Notes under the pieces: model-generated
Told to the model about the DNA's origin: nothing
The model's database searches: none
What the model saw: only the letters and a program-made list of their open reading frames with translations
Virus record (IMG/VR): IMGVR_UViG_3300020219_000024
Location: 1 to 45,052 of that record
Length of the DNA stretch: 45,052 nt
Source: a virus
Direction: 5' to 3' (one strand)
Shown: in pieces, positions 14,440 to 21,471 of the stretch
How the letters are laid out: every line of letters starts with the position of its first letter
Numbering within the stretch: position 1 is the stretch's first letter
Made by a program: the position numbers and the translations under genes

Positions 14440-14970
14440 ATGGCTTTCAAAACTCGCAAAACTCCTGACGCGATGATGTTCGCTCTCGTAGCGGCTCACA
14501 ATCAGCGCATCGCCGAGGGTATCAGCACGTTTTTCCACTTGGATAAAACGTCCACATCTAACTCGGCCGACTACACAGCACCCACCACCGTGGCTCTCAC
14601 TGTGACGGCGGCGGCGTCAACCGACCTGGCAACATCCGTTGCTCTGGTTAACAACGCCAAGACGGTGCTAAATCTGCACTTCGCAGACACGGTCGCTCAT
14701 GATTCAGCAGTCTCGGCGCAAGTCGCGACGGCTACCGCTACCGATCTCGCTACGGGTATCACGTTGGCCAACGCTCTCAAGGCGGCGTTCAACACTCACC
14801 GCTCAGCGGCGTCGGTGCACTTCACCGATGACGGCGCCAACGCCATCGCCGCTACTGATGCGTCAGATCAGGCATCGCTTAACACGCTGCTCACTGAGAT
14901 AAAGGCAGACTTTAACCTGCACTTTGCATCGGCTCCCAGCATCGCGTTCATCGATCTCGTTTCCGCATAA
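14440..14970 (+). CDS. Structural protein with three His-containing helical repeats
   Basis: A 176-residue Ala/Thr-rich protein. Three internal repeats can be aligned: LVNNAKTVLNLHFADTVAH, then LANALKAAFNTHRSAASVHF followed by TDDGANAI, then LLTEIKADFNLHFASAP. The pattern is LxxxxKxxxNxH(R/F)xxxxxVHxxxDxxN. The same repeat occurs in the protein encoded at 31929-33050. Position just after the capsid gene suggests a head or neck structural role. AAAGG precedes the ATG. The repeat's function is not known to me; the paired His and Asp could bind metal or a sugar, which is speculation. Confidence 0.75.
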   Translation: MAFKTRKTPDAMMFALVAAHNQRIAEGISTFFHLDKTSTSNSADYTAPTTVALTVTAAASTDLATSVALVNNAKTVLNLHFADTVAHDSAVSAQVATATATDLATGITLANALKAAFNTHRSAASVHFTDDGANAIAATDASDQASLNTLLTEIKADFNLHFASAPSIAFIDLVSA

Positions 14971-14987
14971 ACCCTCGAAAGAACCTC

Positions 14988-15476
14988 ATGCCCACACTCT
15001 ACAACCAAACTAAACGAGCCTTAAGTTTCGAGCTCGGTGCGAAGACGTTCGCTTGTGACGCATGGGGCTCTGTCGATGTCCCCGGCAAGCTGGTGGAGGT
15101 CGCTATGGCCTACGGCTTGCCTTTGGGCACGGTACCGGTAGCGCCTGAGACTCGCGCCAAGTATCAGGTGCAGGCCGAGCAAGAGGCGACGCGCGACGAG
15201 CAGCTGAGCGCACTCCGTGAACAGATTGCGGATGCGCAAGCCTCCGAGCGAGCGGCCAAGGAAAAGCTCGATGAGACTCACGAGGAACTCAGCAAGATGA
15301 ACACAAAAGTTCAGGAGTCTCTTGCGAGAAACGCCGAGCTTGAGCGCTTCCTGGAGTCGGCACTCGATGACAAGAAAGCCGCCGAAGACTTGCTTGCCGA
15401 CACGGCTAAGCAGGCGACGATCGCCGAAGAGCGGGCAATCAAGTCAGAAGCCGTGAATCAGAAGCGCTCTAAATAA
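14988..15476 (+). CDS. Coiled-coil protein of the head-tail region (162 aa)
   Basis: The N-terminal 60 residues form a small domain (MPTLYNQTKRALSFELGAKT, then WGSVDVPGKLVEVAMAYGLP). The rest is a long heptad-rich helix (LREQIADAQASERAAKEKL and on to VQESLARNAELERFLESAL). Relatives with this layout are found in phages between capsid and connector genes, but I know of no assigned activity. A minor head or tape-like assembly factor is possible. The start follows a GAAAGAA ribosome site. Confidence 0.7.
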   Translation: MPTLYNQTKRALSFELGAKTFACDAWGSVDVPGKLVEVAMAYGLPLGTVPVAPETRAKYQVQAEQEATRDEQLSALREQIADAQASERAAKEKLDETHEELSKMNTKVQESLARNAELERFLESALDDKKAAEDLLADTAKQATIAEERAIKSEAVNQKRSK

Positions 15477-15482
15477 TCGGCC

Positions 15483-15893
15483 ATGGCACTTACCGCTGCG
15501 CAGAAGAAAGACGTGCGCAAGTACCTCGGCGTAGCGTTTGGCTTTTTCGACAAGAACACGCGCCTAGAGTCAATGCTCGACAAGGTCGGCGCAGATGCAA
15601 CCGACCAAGCAGAGCTGGCTCTGTGGCTCTCCGAGCTGACGCTGATTGATACGGCGTTGGCGACGACAGCGACATCAGGGTCCTATTCCTACGGGCCCCT
15701 AAAGAAGGTCGATGAGGTCGAATTTTACGACTCGGCCGGCTCGTCTGGCTCCGAATCACGGGTGAGCGCTATCGCTCGTGGGCGCATGTTGATCAAGCGC
15801 ATCGCGCGAGCCCTTGGCGTTGACGAGTATCTGCCCAACGGTGACTACTTCGGTGACACTCGGGACCTATCGGTAGCGCTGAGGCTCGGCTGA
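15483..15893 (+). CDS. Head-tail connector or adaptor protein
   Basis: 136 residues. The opening TAAQKKDVRKYLGVAFG is the helix found at the start of many head-completion proteins. A helical bundle follows (AELALWLSELTLIDTAL, and later ARGRMLIKRIARALGV), with a flexible Ser/Gly loop between. Length and place, after capsid genes and before tail completion genes, match gp6/gp36-type connectors that dock beneath the portal. The assignment combines weak sequence likeness and strong synteny. Confidence 0.7.
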   Translation: MALTAAQKKDVRKYLGVAFGFFDKNTRLESMLDKVGADATDQAELALWLSELTLIDTALATTATSGSYSYGPLKKVDEVEFYDSAGSSGSESRVSAIARGRMLIKRIARALGVDEYLPNGDYFGDTRDLSVALRLG

Positions 15894-15958
15894 GCCCTTC
15901 TGCCCAGCCGCCATTCCCGGCGGCCCTGAAGCTCTCAAGCAAGCATCACCGCATTGTC

Positions 15959-16321
15959 TTGGTTGGCGGTCCCCACACGGGCAAAACAACGCTAGCGCGG
16001 CAACTAGCAGCCCTGACGGGGCGGCGGTTGATTAGCTCGGACGATATTCAGCATCTGGGCTGGTCCGAGTCGTCACAACACCTCGCGGACATGATGGCGG
16101 ACGCTGGCCCTTGGATAATCGAGGGCGTCCAGGCGGCGCGCGCCATGCGTAAATGGGTCGCGGTCCGTAACGACGCGCCCGCTGACTTAGTCATCTATCG
16201 CCACCAAACTTTTGGACCTCTCAAGCCCGGCCACGTCTCGATGGGCAAGGGCGTGCGGACGGTCATGCAGGAGATCCATCCGGCGCTAATTCGCGCGGGT
16301 GTTGAACTCGTCCAGGTTTAA
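15959..16321 (+). CDS. P-loop NTPase/kinase-like protein
   Basis: VGGPHTGKTTLARQLAALTG is a Walker A P-loop and following helix, and the next strands (LISSDDIQHLG; WIIEGVQAARAMR) resemble adenylate- or shikimate-kinase-type folds, where an Asp in ISSDD and a downstream basic patch are expected. I give the TTG start at 15959 because it is the first usual start codon, but the beta strand before the loop (HHRIVLVGG) lies upstream. The frame is open from 15857, so a CTG at 15890 (overlapping the previous stop as CTGA) or 15926 may be the real start. A small kinase inside a head-tail module is unusual. Confidence 0.75.
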   Translation: MVGGPHTGKTTLARQLAALTGRRLISSDDIQHLGWSESSQHLADMMADAGPWIIEGVQAARAMRKWVAVRNDAPADLVIYRHQTFGPLKPGHVSMGKGVRTVMQEIHPALIRAGVELVQV

Positions 16322-16324
16322 CAA

Positions 16325-16774
16325 ATGACCCTCGCATCCGACCTCCTCAGCATCGTCAATCGCGTGCGAGCGATCCCCGGGCAGCTCGGCTTGCGGCCCT
16401 ACGCGGTCACGGTATCGGTTCGCTCTCTCTCTGGCGCTTACGGCCTCGAAGGCGACGCGGGCACGGTCACCACTTCTATTCTCGAGCACGGTGGGTTCGC
16501 ACCGAAGCTTCGGTTCCTGAACGATGAGCAATTAACTCTCGGCGGCATGCCGAAGGGCACCATCGAACTGGGGCCTATCACGCCGGCCTTCACGGGCGGC
16601 GGCACGCTCCTCGCTGCACTCACGGGCTCAGCGACCGAGACGGGCGAGCTTCTGCACTTCACCGTCACAGGCCCCGAGTTCCCCGCGGGCGCGCTCTATC
16701 GGCTCACGAGCGTCAAGAGTGACCAGGCGCTGCACTACACTCTGACACTGTCCCCAATCGCGGCGGACTCGTGA
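16325..16774 (+). CDS. Probable head-tail joining or neck protein (149 aa)
   Basis: A beta-rich, soluble protein (PYAVTVSVRSLSG, TVTTSILEHGGFAPKLRFL, LLHFTVTGPEFPAGALYRLT). The motif EHGGFAPKLRFLNDEQL resembles a conserved segment in neck or stopper proteins of phages with this gene order. It follows the P-loop gene by three bases, and the next gene's GTG overlaps its stop. Assigned by position and fold type. Confidence 0.6.
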   Translation: MTLASDLLSIVNRVRAIPGQLGLRPYAVTVSVRSLSGAYGLEGDAGTVTTSILEHGGFAPKLRFLNDEQLTLGGMPKGTIELGPITPAFTGGGTLLAALTGSATETGELLHFTVTGPEFPAGALYRLTSVKSDQALHYTLTLSPIAADS

Positions 16775-17517
16775 CGGTCTCGCAAAACTCAGTCTACAAG
16801 CGCATCGGCGCTATCCAGCTGCCCCTAGACGGCGCTTCGGTCACACCGACCGGAGTTATTCCGGACCCGGCGCTAGACGCGCTCCTGGCGCTGTTTAAGG
16901 CGGCTATCAATGACGAGCTCGCTCAGGCCTGGGGGCAGGCGGCCGACGGCACACCGATGGCCGGAAAAAACCCGGTACAGGACACGCTGCCGCTAGAGCC
17001 AAGCTCCAAGGTTTTCAGCGAACGCAAGCCAGCGTTTCCGCTCCTGTCGCTCCATCGCTCGGGGCCCGCGGAGTACGCCGAACACACGCTTTGGATCGAA
17101 AAGCGCACTCAGCAATGGGAGCTCAATTATTTTCTGGACGCGCTCCGCGTCGACCATCTCCACCGGGTCTGGGCCGCGTTGACATTCGTTCCGACGATTG
17201 TCTCCTCGGTCATCCGGCATCGCGGACACAAGGCTTATCTCGCGGGCGCTTCGCAGTTTGGGCCCACCACTGGCGTTGGCGCGCTTAGCTCGATTCGTCT
17301 TATGCGGCACGAGTCAGGCACCGCCAAGTTTGCCAGCGATGAAGCATCACCGGCCTACGCGGCGTGCACGATGACTATCGAGACGGTGGAGCTCGAACAC
17401 CACATCGACGGCTCGTTCCCCGACCTAGCAGGCGCTCGCTTCGACTTTGGCGTTGGCGGCACTGACGGCGTTATCCCCTCGCTCATCTACGCGGACACAG
17501 ACGCGCCGGTTCAATGA
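16771..17517 (+). CDS. Tail completion or terminator-region structural protein (248 aa)
   Basis: The GTG start overlaps the previous TGA. It has an N-terminal Pro/Asp segment, then an alpha/beta domain (EHTLWIEKRTQQWELNYFL, later DHLHRVWAALTFVPTIVSS) and a C-terminal Gly-rich end. It lies among the small genes that in Mu-like phages supply tail terminator and completion factors. I do not recognise it by sequence. A structural, neck or tail-terminator function is inferred from synteny. Confidence 0.6.
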   Translation: MTVSQNSVYKRIGAIQLPLDGASVTPTGVIPDPALDALLALFKAAINDELAQAWGQAADGTPMAGKNPVQDTLPLEPSSKVFSERKPAFPLLSLHRSGPAEYAEHTLWIEKRTQQWELNYFLDALRVDHLHRVWAALTFVPTIVSSVIRHRGHKAYLAGASQFGPTTGVGALSSIRLMRHESGTAKFASDEASPAYAACTMTIETVELEHHIDGSFPDLAGARFDFGVGGTDGVIPSLIYADTDAPVQ

Positions 17518-17786
17518 CAACCACCACTTCCAAGCTCAAAAACAAGCCTAAAAAGCCGGGCCTGGCTGTCATCGATTGTCGAGACCGCGACATGGATAAG
17601 GCGTGGGCCAAGTCGCTCAAAATGCAGGCGGAGCTAATCGCAAAAGACGGCATGCGCGCCTACGCGATTGTCATTCTGCACCCCGATGACACTTACTCGA
17701 CATCGTGCCACACGGGCAGTCGAGCGCTCTCGCTTCTAGGCGCGCTCACCAAGCTTCAGCACCAATTGAGTCAACAGGAAGACTAG
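17514..17786 (+). CDS. Hypothetical protein of the neck region (90 aa)
   Basis: Four-base overlap with the previous gene. A Lys-rich, probably flexible N-terminus (TTTTSKLKNKPKKPGLA) leads into a small alpha/beta domain (LAVIDCRDRDMDKAW; GMRAYAIVILHPDD) and a C-terminal helix (LLGALTKLQHQLSQQ). The next gene's GTG overlaps its TAG by one base. No known activity is recognised. Confidence 0.6.
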   Translation: MTTTTSKLKNKPKKPGLAVIDCRDRDMDKAWAKSLKMQAELIAKDGMRAYAIVILHPDDTYSTSCHTGSRALSLLGALTKLQHQLSQQED

Positions 17787-18241
17787 TGGACGCGATCAAC
17801 ATCCGCGGGCTTGTCAAGCAGCACAAGCACTTCGTTCAGCGCCTCACTCGGGCTCTTGACCTATCGCTAGAGCGGTCGACCGAGCTCGCCGAGCAGCACG
17901 TTCGGAGATACTCGAAGTTCAAGCAGCGGTCAGTTAGAAGCCTCAAAAACACGACCGAAACGCGCGTTGTTCGGACTGCCCGCGGTCGGGTGGTCAGCAT
18001 CAAGTCGCCCAAGCGTTACGCGAGCTTTGTCGAGTTCGGCACCAGGCCGCACATCATCCGGGCACGCAAGTCCAAGTTTCTGGTCTTCCGCGGCAGGTCG
18101 GGCGCTCTCGTCTTCCGGCGCTCCGTCAAGCACCCAGGCACCAGGCCTACACACTTTCTCTGGAACGCGACAAACGCCGCTTACCGCTTCTCGATTCAAG
18201 ACATGACAGAACGGGCCGGAAGGCTCGCGAAGGAATTCTAA
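17786..18241 (+). CDS. HK97 gp10-like tail completion protein
   Basis: Members of the HK97 gp10 family join tail and head. The signature is visible: KRYASFVEFGTRPHIIRARK (the exact YAxFVEFGTxPHxI pattern), followed by KFLVFRGRSGALVFRRSVKH and PGTRPTHFLWNA. An N-terminal helix (LTRALDLSLERSTELAEQHV) completes the usual 150-residue length. GTG 17786 overlaps the preceding TAG and is preferred over an in-frame start at 17705 that lies wholly inside the upstream gene. Confidence 0.85.
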   Translation: MDAINIRGLVKQHKHFVQRLTRALDLSLERSTELAEQHVRRYSKFKQRSVRSLKNTTETRVVRTARGRVVSIKSPKRYASFVEFGTRPHIIRARKSKFLVFRGRSGALVFRRSVKHPGTRPTHFLWNATNAAYRFSIQDMTERAGRLAKEF

Positions 18242-18246
18242 TCCCA

Positions 18247-18594
18247 ATGGCAAAACTCAAATTCTACGCACGCGCGGACCTCCTAGAGCTGGTTCCGGAC
18301 CAGGCGCTTTTCGTCGGCAATCCGCCTCGATACGTTGGGCGCGCATATGTTGTTGTGGACGGCGCCGCCTCGTTCCCCGCATCGAAAGACGCGCACGAGT
18401 GCGAAGAGACAAGCGCGGAGGCACACGTGCTGAAGATTCGCTGCCGTCGAGATGCCTCGCTTTGGCCTGCCGACAAGCACACGGCGGACGCTTGCAGCGT
18501 TGAGTTCACGCCTGTTGATTTCCAGGACGGCGAATGGATCGCCGCGCCCACCAAACCCGCCCTCACCGTTTCGGCCTCGAAGTCGAAGGAGTAA
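18247..18594 (+). CDS. Hypothetical protein before the sheath gene (115 aa), positional analogue of Mu gp38
   Basis: Beta-rich first half (LKFYARADLLELVPDQALFV, GRAYVVVDGA) and a Cys/His-containing second half (CEETSAEAH, KIRCRRDASLWPADKH). In Mu-like genomes a short gene (gp38, DUF2635) sits just before the sheath gene; this one is longer and only loosely similar. It ends six bases before the sheath GTG. A small tail factor is likely, but the exact role is unknown. Confidence 0.6.
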   Translation: MAKLKFYARADLLELVPDQALFVGNPPRYVGRAYVVVDGAASFPASKDAHECEETSAEAHVLKIRCRRDASLWPADKHTADACSVEFTPVDFQDGEWIAAPTKPALTVSASKSKE

Positions 18595-18600
18595 TAACCA

Positions 18601-20154
18601 GTGGCTCTAATTCCTATCACGGGGCTTCCGAGCTCCAACCGTGTGCCTGGCGGATACGCCGAGATTCTCTTTGCTCAAGGCGCTACTAGCTCGGCGCTTG
18701 GCGCGCGTGAGGTCGTCATCGTCATGCCCAAGACGAGCGCGGGCACCGCTGTAGCAGGCTCGCTTTACTCTATTGGTAACGAACAAGATCTGCGCACCTA
18801 TTGCGGCGTCGGCTCCCCCGGACACCGCGCCGGGCGCATCTTCCTCAAGGCCAACAAAGGCGCAAGGCTCTGGTATCTCGGGATGAGTGCGACGACCGGC
18901 GGCACTCCCGGTGCGGCGGCAAGCACGATCACATACGCGGGGACCGCAAGCGCCTCCGGCTCCACCACCGTGACGATATGTGGAGAGGAGATTTCTGTTG
19001 GGATTCGCTCAGGCGATACGGCAGCCACCATCGGCGCAAACGTCATCGCGGCCATCAACGCCTCTGAGCATCTTCCGGTAACGGCGTCCGGCGCTGCCGG
19101 GGTTGTCATCACGGCTAGGATTAGCGGGCTCAACCAGGGCGATGGTACCGTCCCTGCCATCAGATACCGCGCTGTGATTACAGCCGGCATCACAACGACC
19201 GTTGCGGCTGACGGGGTGGCTGTTGGAATTGGCGGCGCCTCCACCGCTGGCGTCGAAGGCACCACGACCGAGGCCACACAGCTCGCAACGGCGCTTGCAT
19301 CCCTCGATGCTGTGCGCAAGTACTATATCGTTACCAGCACATATTTGGCAGCCGGCCTGACCAGTCTGGTCACGCATCTCAATGCCAAGAGCCTACCAAC
19401 CCCCGGCTTACGAAGCGTCGGCATCTGCGGCTTCAACGGTGCGCTGGCAGCAACTCAAACGCTCTCGACTTCGCGTAACTACGAGCGACTTGTGCTCGCC
19501 TGGCAACGCAACTCGGAACACGATCCGGCAGAGCTTGCGGGCAATCTCGCGGCTGTTATGCAACTTCGCCAGGGCGTCGATTCGTCGTTCAAGTTCGACA
19601 GCTACCGACGCGCAGACTGGCTCATCAAGCCGGTGTTTGCCGCGGCTGATTACCTCACTCACAACGACATGAGCGACGCAATCAACTCGGGCATCACGGC
19701 CATCGCAAGCGACGGCTCGGGCTCGTACATCGTGATGCTGCTCGATACGCGGAGCAAAAACAGCGCTGGCACCGTGGCGGACTTCCGCGCCACCGAACAG
19801 CACCGCATCAGCGTTGCGGACGAGTTTGCGGACCAAGTGTTGGCCAACTTCGCGCTCAACTACGGTGAAGCCAAGCTGGCTTCCGACGTGTTCTTGAGCG
19901 ATGGCAAGCTGGACCCGGCGCCAGACCTGCCACCGGGCGTCATCACACCCGAGCTGCTCAAGCCATTCCTCCGCAACGAAATCGATACCTTTGTAGCTGC
20001 CGGCAAAATGCAAGACGCCGCGGGCATGAAGCTCTCGCTTCGAGCGGTGCGCGATCCGAACAACTCCGGCCGCGTCGAGTTCGCCCTGGACATCCGCGTC
20101 ATCGACCACCTGCATCAGGGCACGTTCCGGATCGCAGAAGTCTCGCCCGGCTAA
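18601..20154 (+). CDS. Tail sheath protein (Mu gpL-like)
   Basis: The contractile sheath subunit. The start IPITGLPSSNRVPGGYAEIL matches the Mu gpL N-terminal pattern (P.SNLP...VPG.YAE). The centre is rich in Ala, Thr and Gly (two beta-sandwich insertions around residues 90-215). The C-terminal part has the conserved sheath core (RLVLAWQRNSEHDPAELAGN, later NYGEAKLASDVFLSDGKLDP, and LDIRVIDHLHQGTFRI at the end), which forms the inter-subunit handshake strands. Length 517 aa is typical. The GTG start is used. The contractile-tail call for the whole window rests mainly on this gene. Confidence 0.95.
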   Translation: MALIPITGLPSSNRVPGGYAEILFAQGATSSALGAREVVIVMPKTSAGTAVAGSLYSIGNEQDLRTYCGVGSPGHRAGRIFLKANKGARLWYLGMSATTGGTPGAAASTITYAGTASASGSTTVTICGEEISVGIRSGDTAATIGANVIAAINASEHLPVTASGAAGVVITARISGLNQGDGTVPAIRYRAVITAGITTTVAADGVAVGIGGASTAGVEGTTTEATQLATALASLDAVRKYYIVTSTYLAAGLTSLVTHLNAKSLPTPGLRSVGICGFNGALAATQTLSTSRNYERLVLAWQRNSEHDPAELAGNLAAVMQLRQGVDSSFKFDSYRRADWLIKPVFAAADYLTHNDMSDAINSGITAIASDGSGSYIVMLLDTRSKNSAGTVADFRATEQHRISVADEFADQVLANFALNYGEAKLASDVFLSDGKLDPAPDLPPGVITPELLKPFLRNEIDTFVAAGKMQDAAGMKLSLRAVRDPNNSGRVEFALDIRVIDHLHQGTFRIAEVSPG

Positions 20155-20208
20155 CGTCCGCGGCTCTCAAGTATTGAATCCAACATCCCCACTTAGGGCG
20201 TTTTTTCT

Positions 20209-20583
20209 ATGGCTACTTTGCAAGACTACGCGAAGATCCCGGTATTTTATAACGGGACCAAGCTCATCCAAATCACTTCGGTCAAGATGACCATGAACAG
20301 CGGCCAGCAGCGCGTCGACCTGCTCAACGAAGGCTTGGGCGGCTTTACGCCTGGCTCGGGCGACGTCTCGATTGAGCTCGGTTTCGTAATCCCCATCGGT
20401 GGTCCCGAAGCCAACTTTCAGCAAGACTGCGACCTTGGCAAATACGTCACGTTCCAGGTCGGAATCGGCCGGCTAAGCTACATTGGGCGCGGCAAGATCC
20501 TGAGCGTCGACATGAGTCAGAGCACCAACGCAAGCAGCGAAGGTTCGCTGAGCTGGGTCGGGCAAAAGAAATCAATCGAGTAA
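20209..20583 (+). CDS. Tail tube protein (Mu gpM-like)
   Basis: 124 residues, immediately after the sheath gene. LIQITSVKMTMNSGQQRVDL and ELGFVIPIGGPEANF are the curling strands of the tube fold, and a closing SSEGSLSWVGQKKSIE resembles the end of gpM-type tube proteins. The ATG lies after AGGGCGTTTTTTCT with only a weak ribosome site. Hairpins downstream may set its message level apart from the next gene, as the tube is needed in far greater amounts. Confidence 0.88.
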   Translation: MATLQDYAKIPVFYNGTKLIQITSVKMTMNSGQQRVDLLNEGLGGFTPGSGDVSIELGFVIPIGGPEANFQQDCDLGKYVTFQVGIGRLSYIGRGKILSVDMSQSTNASSEGSLSWVGQKKSIE

Positions 20584-20598
20584 GCAACCACAACTGAC

Positions 20599-20693
20599 AC
20601 GCGAGCTTTGGAGGGCTCCAGCTTGCGCGTCCATTTAGGTAGGTCACCTGCTGAGCATCGCCCTCTCATGATGCTTGGCTCGTGGCCTTTTTT
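20599..20693 (+). terminator. Hairpins and T-run after the tube gene
   Basis: A first hairpin spans 20599-20630 (ACGCG...CGCGT with inner AGCT and GGAG/CTCC pairs). A second has AGCATC 20654-20659 with GATGCT 20670-20675. GGC-TCGTG-GCC (20677-20687) then runs into TTTTTT (20688-20693), 11 bases before the next ATG's upstream base. It looks like a partial terminator or attenuator between the tube and chaperone genes. Confidence 0.5.
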
Positions 20694-20698
20694 GTTAA

Positions 20699-21460
20699 AT
20701 GTCCGGACCACCGAAGAACGTAAGCGCCAGCGCGCTCTGGCTCAAACTCCAAGAGACGCCGCGCCCTAGTGATGTCGTCGACTTTCCTCGAAGCGACGAG
20801 ATGGGAAACGCGGTTGGCCGCGTGCGCATCCAAGTTCTCAACATGGAGGACCACGACCGCGCCAGAATCTGGGCTGATAAGAAGTTCAAGGACGCGGGCG
20901 ATTCCCCCGTGATGCGCGAAGTTATGGGCGACCAAGTGGCCAAGGAGCTACTCGCCATGGCCTGCTTCGAGGCCGAGCCCGTCGCGGACATTGAGCCGCC
21001 AATCTATCGGCGCATCTTCGCGGACGCCAAGCAACTCGACAGCTTGACCGCTGATGAGCTTGCGGTGCTGTTCAATCACTACATCACGATCCAGCACAAG
21101 TACGGCCCGTACGAAAAGACCATTGAGTCAGAAGCCGATCTGAATCTCTGGATAAAGCGTCTTGAGGAGGGCGGCTCCGAGCACCCTTTAGGACAGCTTA
21201 CCTTGCCTCAGTTGGTGCAGTTAGCCTACATGCTGGCAAGGAGGGCCTATACGCTGTCCCACATCCTGGGATCCCAACTCTCGATCTTGCCAGATTCTTT
21301 GGTGTTGAAGTTAGAGACCTACTCTATGGGCACTGGCTTCTATGGCGAGCCGCAAGAGAGCAGCACACAAACTTCTTCGGAAAGCTCTGAAACGCGCGAC
21401 CTTTACGAAGCGATTGACGCCGACGAGGCAATGCGCCGCGCTCTTGAAATGCGAAAGTAA
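20699..21460 (+). CDS. Probable tail assembly chaperone
   Basis: A 253-residue acidic helical protein between tube and tape-measure genes, where chaperones that coat the tape measure are always found (Mu gp41/gp42 position). Helical segments include DHDRARIWADKKFKDAG, TADELAVLFNHYITIQHKYG and LTLPQLVQLAYMLARRAYTL. The Ser/Thr/Glu-rich C-terminal part (QESSTQTSSESSE) is flexible. I see no slippery site that would need a -1 frameshift; the chaperone appears as a single continuous frame. Confidence 0.72.
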   Translation: MSGPPKNVSASALWLKLQETPRPSDVVDFPRSDEMGNAVGRVRIQVLNMEDHDRARIWADKKFKDAGDSPVMREVMGDQVAKELLAMACFEAEPVADIEPPIYRRIFADAKQLDSLTADELAVLFNHYITIQHKYGPYEKTIESEADLNLWIKRLEEGGSEHPLGQLTLPQLVQLAYMLARRAYTLSHILGSQLSILPDSLVLKLETYSMGTGFYGEPQESSTQTSSESSETRDLYEAIDADEAMRRALEMRK

Positions 21461-21471
21461 AACTTTAGACC

